Of a stretch of DNA of 64,000 nucleotides, positions 21,845 to 30,815 are shown in pieces. How positions within the stretch are numbered: position 1 is the stretch's first letter; each line of letters opens with the position of its first letter. A model generated the notes under the pieces. It ran no database searches and was not told the DNA's origin. It saw only the letters and a program-made list of their open reading frames with translations. The translations under genes were made by a program, and so were the position numbers. Source of the stretch: Deltaproteobacteria bacterium (GTDB lineage: Bacteria; Myxococcota_A; Polyangia; Polyangiales; JADJMO01); NCBI GenBank assembly GCA_022843175.1, contig JALHOE010000010.1:22828-86827 (forward strand), written 5' to 3'.

Positions 21845-23161
21845 ATGCATCGCGTGCCCTTGCTCGTGGCGGCGGTTCTCAGTGCGGCGTGCTCGAGCGC
21901 CAGCTTCGAGGTCTCGGGCGCCGGCGCTGACGCAGAGCCAACCGCGGACAGCGCGGCGGTGGACGCATCGGGCTCCGACTCCTCCGCGCCGGTCGACGAC
22001 TCCGGCACGGTGACCACCGACAGCGCGAACAACCCCGTCGACACCGCCGCTCCCCCGGGGGTCGACGCGAGCTGCCCCGGCGTCGAGCACAGCAGCACCG
22101 ACGTCTACGTCGACGCCGCGGCGGCCATGGGCGGGCGCGGCACGATCGGCTGTCCGTTCCGCACGCTCGCCCAAGCGGCCAACGCGCCCTACGGCGGCAC
22201 GGTCAACCGCGTGGTGCACGTGAAGGCCGGCACCTACAACGAGGTCGGCGCGATCCGGGTGCGCCCGCGCGAGACGTATCGCGGCGAGCTCGGCATCCCG
22301 AAGATCGTCGTCTCCGCGAGCGCACCGAGCTGCGCGACGATCGGCTCGTGCGTGTTCAACCTCGAGACGAACACCGTGCTCGACAGCTTCCTCATCGATG
22401 GTGGCGGCGTCGCGCACGGGATCATCGCCGCCAACGCGGTGAGCCCGGCGCCCAAGGTGCTCAACGTGACGGTGAAGGGCATGGCCAAGGACGGCATCGT
22501 CGTCGTCGGCTCCGCCGGCCTCACGCTCGGCCCCAACGCCCACTCCAACGCCAACGGCGGCGACGGCCTGCAGGCGCGCCTCGGCAAGATCTTCATCAAC
22601 CTCGGCCCCAACGGCTTCGACGACAACGCCGGCGCGGGCGTGCACATGCTGGCCGGTTCGCTGTTCATCGACAACGGCGTCACCGCCAACAACAACCAGG
22701 TCGGCGTGCTCTTCGACCGCGCGGGCCTGTCGTCGCTCGAGCAGGTGCTCAGTCAGATCGAGATCCTCAGCAACAAGACGCACGGCGTCGTCATCGGCAA
22801 GAACTGGTCGAAGCTGCAGATCCGCAAGGCGAACATCAACAAGAACGCGCTGACCGGCGTGTTCATGGAGTTCAACGAGGCGGTCACCAACACGTTCGAC
22901 CTCGGCTCGACGGGCAACGGCGGCAACACCTTCGGCGCGCCGTCCACCAAGAACGGTAAGGCGGGCCTGTTCCTCTGCAAATCGGGCGCGACCGGCTTCT
23001 TCGACGCGACCGGCAACAACTGGAGCGCGTGCCCGCCCACGCAGGGGTCGGTCGCCGACTGCGAGACCTGGCCGGGGAGCTACGTCGATGTCGCGTTCGT
23101 GCCCGCGGGCGGGGGCTCGAACCCGTTGCGTGCGCCGACCTCCTGCAGCGCGATGTTCTGA
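21845..23161 (+). CDS. Secreted lipoprotein with right-handed beta-helix (DUF1565-like)
   Basis: A 438-residue lipoprotein. The ATG at 21845 follows a strong GGGAGG Shine-Dalgarno and starts a signal peptide with lipobox SAAC. A Ser/Asp/Thr-rich linker (to about residue 80) leads to YVDAAAAMGGRGTIGCPFRTL, the usual beginning of DUF1565 proteins, then parallel beta-helix-like repeats (GIIAANAV, GIVVVGSAGL, HGVVIGKNW). Such proteins are surface exposed and sometimes bind or cleave polysaccharide, but no catalytic residues are evident. Confidence 0.82.
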   Translation: MHRVPLLVAAVLSAACSSASFEVSGAGADAEPTADSAAVDASGSDSSAPVDDSGTVTTDSANNPVDTAAPPGVDASCPGVEHSSTDVYVDAAAAMGGRGTIGCPFRTLAQAANAPYGGTVNRVVHVKAGTYNEVGAIRVRPRETYRGELGIPKIVVSASAPSCATIGSCVFNLETNTVLDSFLIDGGGVAHGIIAANAVSPAPKVLNVTVKGMAKDGIVVVGSAGLTLGPNAHSNANGGDGLQARLGKIFINLGPNGFDDNAGAGVHMLAGSLFIDNGVTANNNQVGVLFDRAGLSSLEQVLSQIEILSNKTHGVVIGKNWSKLQIRKANINKNALTGVFMEFNEAVTNTFDLGSTGNGGNTFGAPSTKNGKAGLFLCKSGATGFFDATGNNWSACPPTQGSVADCETWPGSYVDVAFVPAGGGSNPLRAPTSCSAMF

Positions 23162-23239
23162 GCCGGCCGGAAGCGACGCCGCTGTGCACGACAGCACCAG
23201 TCTCGGTGGAACGAGCATTGCTGAACCACCGAGGACTCG

Positions 23240-23587
23240 ATGAACGACCGCATCACTCGCCCGAGCCTCCGCGTCCCGCGGGCAGCCGCCGCCGACCGCA
23301 TTCCGCAGCGCGCGCAGAGACCCCGCTTCATGCTCGGCGCGCTCGAGTCCCGTGTGTTCGCGCAAGTCGACGGCCGAGCCAGCGTGCACGGCATCGCCCG
23401 GATCGTTGGCTTCGCGCCGAGCGAGGTCATGTCCGTCCTCGAGCTGCTCGAGCGGGTAAACGCCGTGCGGTTCCTCGACGCGGCCGATCCCCATCGCGAG
23501 GAGGTCGATGAGAACGACCGAGCGACGAGCCCCGACCTGACCTTCGATCGCCCGACGCTGCCCAACCCGCAGACGATGGGCCGGTAA
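23240..23587 (+). CDS. Small hypothetical protein with winged-helix-like core
   Basis: A 115-residue protein that I do not recognise by name. Residues about 35-78 (ESRVFAQVDGRASVHGI, then SEVMSVLELLERVNAVRFL) look like the small helical 'DGRRSV...I...L...G.I.L' module seen in bacterial DUF4388-type and regulatory proteins. The N terminus is basic and disordered; the C terminus is Asp/Pro-rich. No signal peptide is present, so it is probably cytosolic. It stands alone between secreted lipoprotein genes. Confidence 0.6.
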   Translation: MNDRITRPSLRVPRAAAADRIPQRAQRPRFMLGALESRVFAQVDGRASVHGIARIVGFAPSEVMSVLELLERVNAVRFLDAADPHREEVDENDRATSPDLTFDRPTLPNPQTMGR

Positions 23588-23659
23588 CGCCGAGACCGCG
23601 GGCGGAACAGTGCGCGCGCGGGCTCGCCGCCGGGCCTCGGTTCGCGGTAGTGGAGCGGG

Positions 23660-24451
23660 ATGCGCTCGCTTCTCCTTGCCCTCGGGCTCTCGCTCGCCGC
23701 TTGCTCTTCCGCAACGACCGAACCCGGTCCCTCGACGACCGGCGGGGGCACCGACAGCGGCACGACCGCGGCGCCGCTGAAGTTCAAGACCCACCTGATC
23801 CTCGGCGACTCGATCTCCGACGGCGGCGGCGAGGGTCCGTTCTTCTATGCGCTCCTCGATCAGCAGCTCGGCGACGACGTGAAGGTGGTCAAGGCCTCGA
23901 AGGCCGGCGCGCGCGCGCAGAACCTCGGCGGGCAGGTCGGCACGGTCGCCGGGCCGCTCGAGGGACCGGTGCTCGTCACCATCACCATCGGCGGCAACGA
24001 CGTGACCGCCGCACTCGGCAAGATCCTCAGCGGCGGCGACGACTCGAAGGAGCGCGGCGACTTCCGGGAGTTCCTCGAGGGCGCGCTCGACGAGCTGCAG
24101 AAGCCCGATCGGTTCGGCCCCGGCGTGAAGGCCGTCATCTACATGACCAACGTCTACGACCCGAGCGACGGCACGGGGAACTTCAAGTTCCAGTCCGGCG
24201 CCAAGTGCGGCGGCGCGCTCGGCTTCTACCCCGCCGGCAGGCCGACGGCGCCCCAGCTCGACCCGTGGGGGCAGATCTTCGTCGACGTCGCCGCCAAGCG
24301 GCAGGACGTCCACGTGCTCGATCTGCGCGGCAAATACCAGGGGCACGGCGTCCCCTCGGCGGAGACCTGGTTCGTGCCCGACTGCATTCACCCCAACGCC
24401 AAGGGCCACGCGGCGATCAAGGAGCTGTTCGCGTCCGCCCTGGCGAAGTGA
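23660..24451 (+). CDS. SGNH/GDSL-type esterase lipoprotein
   Basis: A 263-residue lipoprotein with lipobox LAAC and a Gly/Thr/Ser linker. The SGNH blocks are present: GDSISDGGG with nucleophile Ser51, a Gly in SKAGARAQNL, GGNDVTAAL (block III Asn) and the catalytic pair Asp241/His244 in DCIHPN. These hydrolyse ester or acetyl groups of lipids or polysaccharides, here outside the cytoplasm. The natural substrate is unknown. Confidence 0.87.
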   Translation: MRSLLLALGLSLAACSSATTEPGPSTTGGGTDSGTTAAPLKFKTHLILGDSISDGGGEGPFFYALLDQQLGDDVKVVKASKAGARAQNLGGQVGTVAGPLEGPVLVTITIGGNDVTAALGKILSGGDDSKERGDFREFLEGALDELQKPDRFGPGVKAVIYMTNVYDPSDGTGNFKFQSGAKCGGALGFYPAGRPTAPQLDPWGQIFVDVAAKRQDVHVLDLRGKYQGHGVPSAETWFVPDCIHPNAKGHAAIKELFASALAK

Positions 24452-24517
24452 CCGGCGGGGTCGTCACCTCCCCGTGACGTTTGCGCCCGGCCGTGGGCGG
24501 ATCATGATTCGGGGTCA

Positions 24518-26839
24518 ATGAGCTTTCTTACCCGTCTCGCCACGGTCGCGCTCTTCGCGGTCGTAGGCGCCTGCACCGCCGAAGGGGGCGAGGCCCCGCC
24601 CAAGCAAAGGCCCGACACCGGCACCTACGTGCCGCCCTGGGACGAGGACACCTTCTTCGAGGAGGACGTCGATCCCGACTCGATGCTCGGGCCGCCGGCG
24701 TGCGCCAACGGGATCCTCGACGGCGAGGAGAGCGACATCGACTGCGGCGGCACCTGCGCCAAGTGCGGGGACGGCCGCACGTGTCGCGCGGGCACCGATT
24801 GCATAAGCACCGTATGCACCGGCGGCGTGTGCGGCGCGCCCTCGTGCACCGACAAATCGAAGAACGGCAACGAGACCGACGTCGACTGCGGCGGCGACGC
24901 GTGCCCCAAGTGCGCCGACGACCTCGCCTGCAAGGGCCCCACCGACTGCGCGAGCGGCACCTGCACCGGCGGCAAGTGCGTGTCCCCGTCGTGCACCGAC
25001 AAGGTGCAGAACGGCGAGGAGAGCGACATCGACTGCGGCGGCGCCAAGTGCGTCAAGTGCATGGACGGCAGCAAGTGCGGCTCGGCGTTCGACTGCCAGT
25101 CGGGCCGCTGCACGGGCGGCGTGTGCGTCTCGGCGAGCTGCAGCGACCTCATCAAGAACGGCACCGAGACCGACATCGACTGCGGCGGCGGTTCGTGCCC
25201 CAAGTGCGGCACGAGCAAGCTGTGCAACGTCGCGAACGACTGCGCGTCCCTCAAGTGCACGGCCGGCAAGTGCTCGGCGTCCTCCTGCAGCGACGGCCTC
25301 AAGAACGGCTCCGAGAGCGACATCGACTGCGGCGGGTACTGCTCGAACAAGTGCGCGAACGGCAAGACGTGCGACTCCAACCCCGACTGCCGCAGCGCGT
25401 TCTGCAGCACCGCGGGGCTGTGCGCGTCGTCGTGCGGCAACATCAAGCTCGACGGCACCGAGACCGACGTCGACTGCGGCGGCCTCTGCACCCCGTGCGC
25501 GAACGGCAAAAAGTGCAAGCTCGCCGCGGACTGCACGAGCGGCGTGTGCTCGCTCGGCACCTGCCGGGCTCCGAGCTGCACCGACCTCATCAAGAACGGC
25601 ACCGAGACCGACGTCGACTGCGGCGGCACCTGCACGACCAAGTGCGCGGTCGGCAAGGTGTGCGGCGTCGACGGCGACTGCGTCACCGGCATGTGCAGCG
25701 GCGGCCTGTGCCGCGCCCCGAGCTGCACCGACAGCATGAAGAACGGCGCGGAGACCGACGTCGACTGCGGCGGCGCCTCGTGCCCGAAGTGCACGACCGG
25801 CAAGGCGTGCAAGGTCGGCACGGACTGCTCGAGCGACACCTGCACGTCGCTGATCTGCGCGGCTGCGAGCTGCAGCGACACCGTCAAGAACGGCACCGAG
25901 ACCGACGTCGACTGCGGCGGCGCCTCGTGCGCGAAGTGCGGCGCAGGGAAGTCGTGCGCGATCAACGCTGACTGCAAGGCCAACCGGTGCACCAGCGTCG
26001 GCGCCGCCCCGCCGGCGTGCGTCGGCGACTGCCCCAACTCGGCGAAGGACGGCGCCGAGACCGACGTCGACTGCGGCGGCGGCTCGTGCGCGAAGTGCGG
26101 CGACGGCAAGGCGTGCTCCGCGGCGAGCGACTGCCTCGTCAACCAGTGCGTGTCGGGCCTGTGCCGCGCCAAGAGCTGCAAGGCGATCAAGGACGCGATC
26201 CCGACCGCCACGAGCGGCGCGTACATCATCTCGCCCGACGGCGTGTCGAGCATGCAGGTCTACTGCGACATGACGACCGACGGCGGTGGCTGGACGCTCC
26301 TCACCATCAACGGCGACACCACGACCGAGGACGGCACCTGCCTCCATCGCCTCAAGAGCGACGCCCCGGCGTGCGGCTCGAGCACCCCGAGCCTCACCGC
26401 CGATTGGCAGCTCCCCGGCGCCTCGCAGAACCAGATCTCCTTCAAGGAGATCTTGTTCGCCGCCTACACCACGCCGGGCATCCTCGCCGCGGGGACCAAG
26501 CTCACGCTGGCCACCAACACCACCGTGGGCACCGGCGTCTTCACCGTCACGCCCACCAGCGTGCTCGGCTCGCCGCTCTCGTGCGCCGGCAGCGAATCGA
26601 CGCTCAGCGCCCGCACCCGGGTCGCCGTCGCCAACGGCTACACGCTGTGGGGCGAGCCCTCCACCACCTGCACCGCGACTGGCGGCGTGAACAACAACCT
26701 CGGCCTCAACGTCGCGCAGGCAGACGGGTATCACTTCGATCCCGGCTACGACACCGCCGACGACGGCGCCTGCGGTTGCCTCGGCCTCTACGAGCCGAGC
26801 GACCTCGGGACCCGCAAGGGCTTCATCGCGGTGCGCTGA
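24518..26839 (+). CDS. Lipoprotein with ten Cys-rich repeats and a fibrinogen-like C-terminal region
   Basis: A 773-residue secreted protein with lipobox VGAC. From about residue 65 to 550 there are ten tandem units of 47-53 residues built on NGxETDVDCGGxxCxxC, then GKxC, DCxSGxC and GxC. Each has seven or eight cysteines that probably form disulfide-knotted modules. The C-terminal 220 residues start CKAIKDAIPTATSGAYIISP, then VYCDMTTDGGGWTLL, the signature of fibrinogen-related/collagen C-terminal-like domains. A surface adhesin or carbohydrate-binding role is inferred. The TGA is 21 bp before the MDR gene. Confidence 0.88.
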   Translation: MSFLTRLATVALFAVVGACTAEGGEAPPKQRPDTGTYVPPWDEDTFFEEDVDPDSMLGPPACANGILDGEESDIDCGGTCAKCGDGRTCRAGTDCISTVCTGGVCGAPSCTDKSKNGNETDVDCGGDACPKCADDLACKGPTDCASGTCTGGKCVSPSCTDKVQNGEESDIDCGGAKCVKCMDGSKCGSAFDCQSGRCTGGVCVSASCSDLIKNGTETDIDCGGGSCPKCGTSKLCNVANDCASLKCTAGKCSASSCSDGLKNGSESDIDCGGYCSNKCANGKTCDSNPDCRSAFCSTAGLCASSCGNIKLDGTETDVDCGGLCTPCANGKKCKLAADCTSGVCSLGTCRAPSCTDLIKNGTETDVDCGGTCTTKCAVGKVCGVDGDCVTGMCSGGLCRAPSCTDSMKNGAETDVDCGGASCPKCTTGKACKVGTDCSSDTCTSLICAAASCSDTVKNGTETDVDCGGASCAKCGAGKSCAINADCKANRCTSVGAAPPACVGDCPNSAKDGAETDVDCGGGSCAKCGDGKACSAASDCLVNQCVSGLCRAKSCKAIKDAIPTATSGAYIISPDGVSSMQVYCDMTTDGGGWTLLTINGDTTTEDGTCLHRLKSDAPACGSSTPSLTADWQLPGASQNQISFKEILFAAYTTPGILAAGTKLTLATNTTVGTGVFTVTPTSVLGSPLSCAGSESTLSARTRVAVANGYTLWGEPSTTCTATGGVNNNLGLNVAQADGYHFDPGYDTADDGACGCLGLYEPSDLGTRKGFIAVR

Positions 26840-26860
26840 CGAGCGCTATCATCGCGCGCC

Positions 26861-27832
26861 ATGCGCGCCATCCGCATCCATCAACTCGGCGGTCCCGACG
26901 TCCTGCAGCTCGACGAGGTCGACGAGCCGCAGCCGGCGCCGGGCGAGGCCGTGCTCGCGGTGCGTGCGGCCGGCGTGAACTGGGCCGACACCCACTTCCG
27001 CAACGGCAGCTACTTCATCAAGGCGCAGTTCCCGCAAATCATGGGCATGGAGGCGGCGGGCGAGATCGTCGCGCTCGGCGAGGGCACCACCGGGCTCGCC
27101 CTCGGCGACCGCGTCATGGCGCTCGGCGCCAACGCCTACGCCGAGAAGATGCTCGTGAAGCCCGCCTACTGCTTCCCGATGCACCGCGACCTCGACTTCG
27201 TGCGCGCCGCGGCGCTGCCGGTGCAGGGGCTCACCGCGCATCACTGCCTGTCGCTGTGCGGTCGACTCCAGAAGGGCGAGAGCGTGCTCATTCACGCTGC
27301 GGCGGGCGGCGTCGGCACGCTCGCGATTCAGCTCGCGCGCTCGATGGGCGCCGGCAGGGTCATCGGCACCGCCAGCGGCGACAAGCAGGCGCTCGTGCGC
27401 GAGCTCGGCGCCGAGGCCGTCGACGCGCGCTCCGAGGGCTGGGCCGAGCAGGTGAAGAACCTCACCGACCGCAAGGGGGTCGACGTGATCCTCGAGATGA
27501 TCGGCGGCACCGAGCACTACCGCAAGAACCTCTCGGTGCTCGCGCACCTCGGTCGCATGGTGGTGTACGGCGCGGCGAGCAACGACATGAAGGGCACGAT
27601 CGACGCGGTGCCGCTGATGGGCAAGAACCAGTCGGTCATCGGTTACTACATGACGTCGCTGCTGAGTCGTCGCGAGCTCTGCGCGCCGGCGCTCGACGAC
27701 CTGCAGGAGCGGGTGGTGCGCGGCGACGTGAGGGTGATCGTCGGCCGCGAGGCGCCGCTCGCCATGGCCGCCGACGTGCACCGCGAGATGGAGTCGCGCG
27801 CGACGACCGGAAAGCTCGTGCTGCTGCCGTGA
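26861..27832 (+). CDS. Zinc-independent MDR family quinone oxidoreductase
   Basis: A 323-residue medium-chain dehydrogenase/reductase. Features are the N-terminal GroES-like half (GVNWADTHFRNGSY, EAAGEIVALGEG) and the NADPH-binding AAAGGVGTLAIQLA motif near residues 146-159. No catalytic or structural zinc cysteines are present, which fits the zeta-crystallin/quinone reductase group that reduces quinones or enones with NADPH. Its TGA overlaps the GTG of the RNase H gene, so the two are translationally coupled although their functions are unrelated. Confidence 0.88.
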   Translation: MRAIRIHQLGGPDVLQLDEVDEPQPAPGEAVLAVRAAGVNWADTHFRNGSYFIKAQFPQIMGMEAAGEIVALGEGTTGLALGDRVMALGANAYAEKMLVKPAYCFPMHRDLDFVRAAALPVQGLTAHHCLSLCGRLQKGESVLIHAAAGGVGTLAIQLARSMGAGRVIGTASGDKQALVRELGAEAVDARSEGWAEQVKNLTDRKGVDVILEMIGGTEHYRKNLSVLAHLGRMVVYGAASNDMKGTIDAVPLMGKNQSVIGYYMTSLLSRRELCAPALDDLQERVVRGDVRVIVGREAPLAMAADVHREMESRATTGKLVLLP

Positions 27833-28299
27833 GCGGGCGGCGCGAGTACCTCTGCTACACCGACGGCTCCTGCAAGGCAGGCGACGGCGCGCCCGGCGGA
27901 TGGGGGTTCTGCATCAAGCCGCCCACCGGCGAGCCGATCGAGGGCTACGGCAGGGCCGAGGACACGCTCGCCAAGGTGATGGAGTATCGAGCCGTCGCCG
28001 AGGCGCTCGCGGCGCTGCCCGGGGGCGCGCGCGCCATCGTGTTCTCCGACAACCAGTCGCTCGTCGAGAACCTCGGCAAGAAGCTCGACTCGTGGCGCGC
28101 CGCAGCGTTCGCCAGGGTCGATCCGCTCATCGTCGACTGCGTGCGGCGCATCGACGCGGCGATCACCGGCAAGCAGCTCTCGGTGCAGTTCCAGTGGGTG
28201 CGCGCGCACAACGCCAACGCGGGCAACGAACGCGCCGACGCGCTCGCCGCCCGGGGCGCGCGCGAAGCGAAGGCGGAGCTCGCGGCGCGTCGGCGCTGA
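27829..28299 (+). CDS. Ribonuclease HI-like protein
   Basis: A 156-residue protein started by a GTG that overlaps the preceding TGA (GTGA). The RNase HI catalytic set has the right spacing: Asp12 (YTDGS), Glu52 (MEYRAV), Asp74 (FSDNQSL), His127 (VRAHNANAGNE) and Asp137 (ERADALA). It should cut the RNA strand of RNA-DNA hybrids. Length equals that of classical RNase HI (about 155 residues). The sequence is divergent from the E. coli type, so I leave the gene symbol blank. Confidence 0.88.
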   Translation: MSGRREYLCYTDGSCKAGDGAPGGWGFCIKPPTGEPIEGYGRAEDTLAKVMEYRAVAEALAALPGGARAIVFSDNQSLVENLGKKLDSWRAAAFARVDPLIVDCVRRIDAAITGKQLSVQFQWVRAHNANAGNERADALAARGAREAKAELAARRR

Positions 28300-28303
28300 G
28301 CGG

Positions 28304-29161
28304 CTACCCGAACAGCGCGCGGAACAGCGGGTCGATGCCGGGGGTCTGCTCGTCGAGGATCTGCTTCATGCGGTGCTCGACGCCCGGCTTCATCTCGGGG
28401 TGGGTGAAGATGTAGAAGCGCTTCTCGCGGAGCGCGCGGACGATCTCCTCGGCGACCTTCTCGGCGGCGATGCCGCTGTCGACGAGCTGGCGGAGCGCGC
28501 CGCCGAACTTCGCCGCGAGCGGGTTGTCCCCGGCGCCCGGCGCGGCTTCGGGGCGGTTGCGCTCGGAGGTCGCGATGTTGGTGCGAACGAAGCCGGGGCA
28601 CAGGACCGACACCGCGACCTTCGCGTGGGCGAGCTCGAGCTCCTTGGCGAGGCACTCCGAGAGCGCGACGACCGCGTGCTTCGTCGCCACGTAGGGCGCC
28701 ATGAACGGGGGCGAGGTGACGCCGGCGATCGAGGCGGTGTTGACGACGTGCCCCTCTTCGCCGCTCGCGATCAGCGCGGGGAGCAGCAGCCGGATGCCGT
28801 GGACGACGCCGTGGAGGTTGACGTCGATGGTCCACTTCCAATCGGTCTCGGACATCAGCCACATCGGCCCGCCGCCGCCCCCCACCCCGGCGTTGTTGCA
28901 GACGATGTGGACGACACCGAACGCCTCGAGCGCCCGGGCCGCGGCCGCCTTCATCGCCTCGGCGTTGGAGACGTCGGCGCGGATGGCGAGCACGGTCGCG
29001 CCCTTCGCGCGAAGCGCTGCCTCTGCCTGTTGCAGCGCAGCCTCCTCGACATCGACGAGCGCGAGCCGCACGCCCTCGTCCGCGAGGCGATGCGCGAGCG
29101 CGAGCCCGATCCCGCTCGCCGCCCCGGTGATCCACGCCGCGCGCCCCGAGAGTTGCTCCAT
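28304..29161 (-). CDS. Short-chain dehydrogenase/reductase
   Basis: A 285-residue classical SDR. The ATG at 29161 places the TGAASGIG cofactor motif at residues 12-19; starts further upstream add a Pro/Arg-rich non-homologous stretch. Other motifs are CNNAGVGG, TASIAG (Ser), YVATK (Tyr-Lys) and LCPGFVRTNI. The longer C-terminal part (FYIFTHPEMKPGVEHRM) is common in SDRs acting on hydrophobic substrates. It converges on the RNase H gene with a 4-bp gap. The substrate is not determinable. Confidence 0.87.
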   Translation of the reverse strand: MEQLSGRAAWITGAASGIGLALAHRLADEGVRLALVDVEEAALQQAEAALRAKGATVLAIRADVSNAEAMKAAAARALEAFGVVHIVCNNAGVGGGGGPMWLMSETDWKWTIDVNLHGVVHGIRLLLPALIASGEEGHVVNTASIAGVTSPPFMAPYVATKHAVVALSECLAKELELAHAKVAVSVLCPGFVRTNIATSERNRPEAAPGAGDNPLAAKFGGALRQLVDSGIAAEKVAEEIVRALREKRFYIFTHPEMKPGVEHRMKQILDEQTPGIDPLFRALFG

Positions 29162-29256
29162 GGAGGCAGGGTCGCCGCCGCGCGGGCCCCTCGTCAACGC
29201 GCCCCATACAATCCTCGCGGCGACACGCTAAGGTCTGGAGGAACAACGGGTAGACG

Positions 29257-29850
29257 ATGTGGACCCTGCCGTTCGAGGCGCGCCCCGCCGCCTTCCACCA
29301 CTTCCTCGCGTGGCAGCTCGCGCCGGGCGAGCCGATTTACCACGCGGCCTATGGCACCAGCGTCACCACCTTCACCCGGGCGAAGGCGTGGGGCTCGCTC
29401 AAGTCGCTCGGACGCGCGATCAAGCAGCGGGGCGTCGCGCGCACGCTCGCCGAGGTCGCCGTGACCGCGGCGGCGGTGGCGGTGCTCCCCTCCGCGCTCG
29501 CCGAGGCCGAATGGGGCGGGGACGAACGCGAGGGTTGGTCGCCACCGGAGCTCGAGGGCGTGATGGTGGGGCTCACGCCCCATCGTCTGATCCTGCTCGC
29601 CATCGCTCGCTCGAAGTCGCCGGACAACCTCCGCCACGCCTACGCCCCGCTGTGGGTCGCGAGCCTCGGGCCCGAGCAGCTCGGCGAGCTGCGGGTGCGC
29701 ATGCGCGAGAAGACGATCCTCAAGAACACCTTCGTCGTGCTCTCGATCGGCGAGGGCGAGGCCGAGGAGACCTTCTGGCTGGAGAAGGCGTTTCACCCGG
29801 ACAACTTCGCGCAGGCGAAGGCGATTGAGGCGCGCCTCTCGGCCCTGTGA
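29257..29850 (+). CDS. Hypothetical protein, first gene of a lipid-kinase/methyltransferase cluster
   Basis: A 197-residue protein I do not recognise. It has no signal peptide. An Ala-rich hydrophobic stretch near residues 65-85 (TLAEVAVTAAAVAVLPSALA) could touch membrane, while the C-terminal half has a PH-like or GRAM-like pattern of strands (GVMVGLTPHRLILLAIA, TFVVLSIGEGE, TFWLEKAF). Its stop overlaps the possible GTG start of the DAG-kinase-like gene, so it is likely in the same operon. Confidence 0.7.
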   Translation: MWTLPFEARPAAFHHFLAWQLAPGEPIYHAAYGTSVTTFTRAKAWGSLKSLGRAIKQRGVARTLAEVAVTAAAVAVLPSALAEAEWGGDEREGWSPPELEGVMVGLTPHRLILLAIARSKSPDNLRHAYAPLWVASLGPEQLGELRVRMREKTILKNTFVVLSIGEGEAEETFWLEKAFHPDNFAQAKAIEARLSAL

Positions 29851-29870
29851 GCGTGTATCCTCGCGGCCGC

Positions 29871-30815
29871 ATGCTCGACGTCCCCGGTCGTCCGCTCCTC
29901 ATCGTGAACCCCGCCTCGGGTGGCGGAAAGACGGGCAAGAACTTCGACTCGCTCCGCGGCACCATCGGCGACGCGCTCGGCCCGGTCCGGGTCGCGTTCA
30001 CCGAGGCCCGCGGTCACGCGATCGAGCTCACCAAGCAGGGCGTCGCCGACGGCCACCAGCTGATCATCGCCGTCGGCGGCGACGGCACCTTCCACGAGGT
30101 GGTCAACGGCGTCATGGACGCGGGCGGCAAGGCGCGGGTCGGCCTCATCGCGCAGGGCACCGGCGGCGACTTCCGCAAGACGCTCGGCATCGACCATCGC
30201 CTCGACCGCTACCTCGAGGTGCTCAAGGCCGGCCGCACCCGCGCGATCGACGTCGGCCGGGTGCGCTACCGCGACGCCGACGGCAGCGAGAGCTCGCGCT
30301 GGTTCGTCAACATCCTCTCCGCTGGTATGGGCGGGCTCGTCGACCGCTACGTCGCCGATTCGCCGGGCTACCTCACCGGCAAGGCCGCGTACTTCGGCGC
30401 TTCGGTGCGGGCGCTCGCGCGCTGCGCCGAGGGCCGCCTGAACATGCGCATCGAGAACGGCGAGGAGAAGCAGGAGCGCACCCTCCGCACCTACATGATC
30501 GCGATCTGCAACGGCCGCTTCTTCGGCGGCGGCATGAAGGTCGCGCCGATGGCCTCGCTCGACGACGGCAAGTTCGAGGTCGTGAGCATCGGCGCCTCGA
30601 GCAAGCTCGCGTTCGCCATTCACGCGCAGAAGATCTACGACGGCAGCCACCTGCGAGCGCCGAACGTCGAGCACTTCCAGTGCACGAAGATCGACCTCGC
30701 GCTCGACAACACCGACGTGACCGACCGCTTCCTCAACGACGTGGACGGCGAGCCGCTCGGGGGCCTGCCGATCCATGTCGAGATCCACCCGCGAGCGCTT
30801 ACGCTGCAGGCATGA
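29871..30815 (+). CDS. Diacylglycerol kinase catalytic-domain (lipid kinase) protein
   Basis: A 314-residue protein (322 if the upstream GTG at 29847 is used). The catalytic-domain hallmarks are LLIVNPASGGGKTGKNF at the N terminus, the nucleotide-binding AVGGDGTFHEVVNGV and GTGGDFRKTLGI. The C-terminal lobe has NILSAGMGGLVDRYV and NGRFFGGGMKVAPMASLDDG. The family phosphorylates diacylglycerol, sphingosine or related lipids with ATP. Its TGA overlaps the ATG of the methyltransferase (ATGA), and both may act on a membrane lipid. Confidence 0.88.
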   Translation: MLDVPGRPLLIVNPASGGGKTGKNFDSLRGTIGDALGPVRVAFTEARGHAIELTKQGVADGHQLIIAVGGDGTFHEVVNGVMDAGGKARVGLIAQGTGGDFRKTLGIDHRLDRYLEVLKAGRTRAIDVGRVRYRDADGSESSRWFVNILSAGMGGLVDRYVADSPGYLTGKAAYFGASVRALARCAEGRLNMRIENGEEKQERTLRTYMIAICNGRFFGGGMKVAPMASLDDGKFEVVSIGASSKLAFAIHAQKIYDGSHLRAPNVEHFQCTKIDLALDNTDVTDRFLNDVDGEPLGGLPIHVEIHPRALTLQA

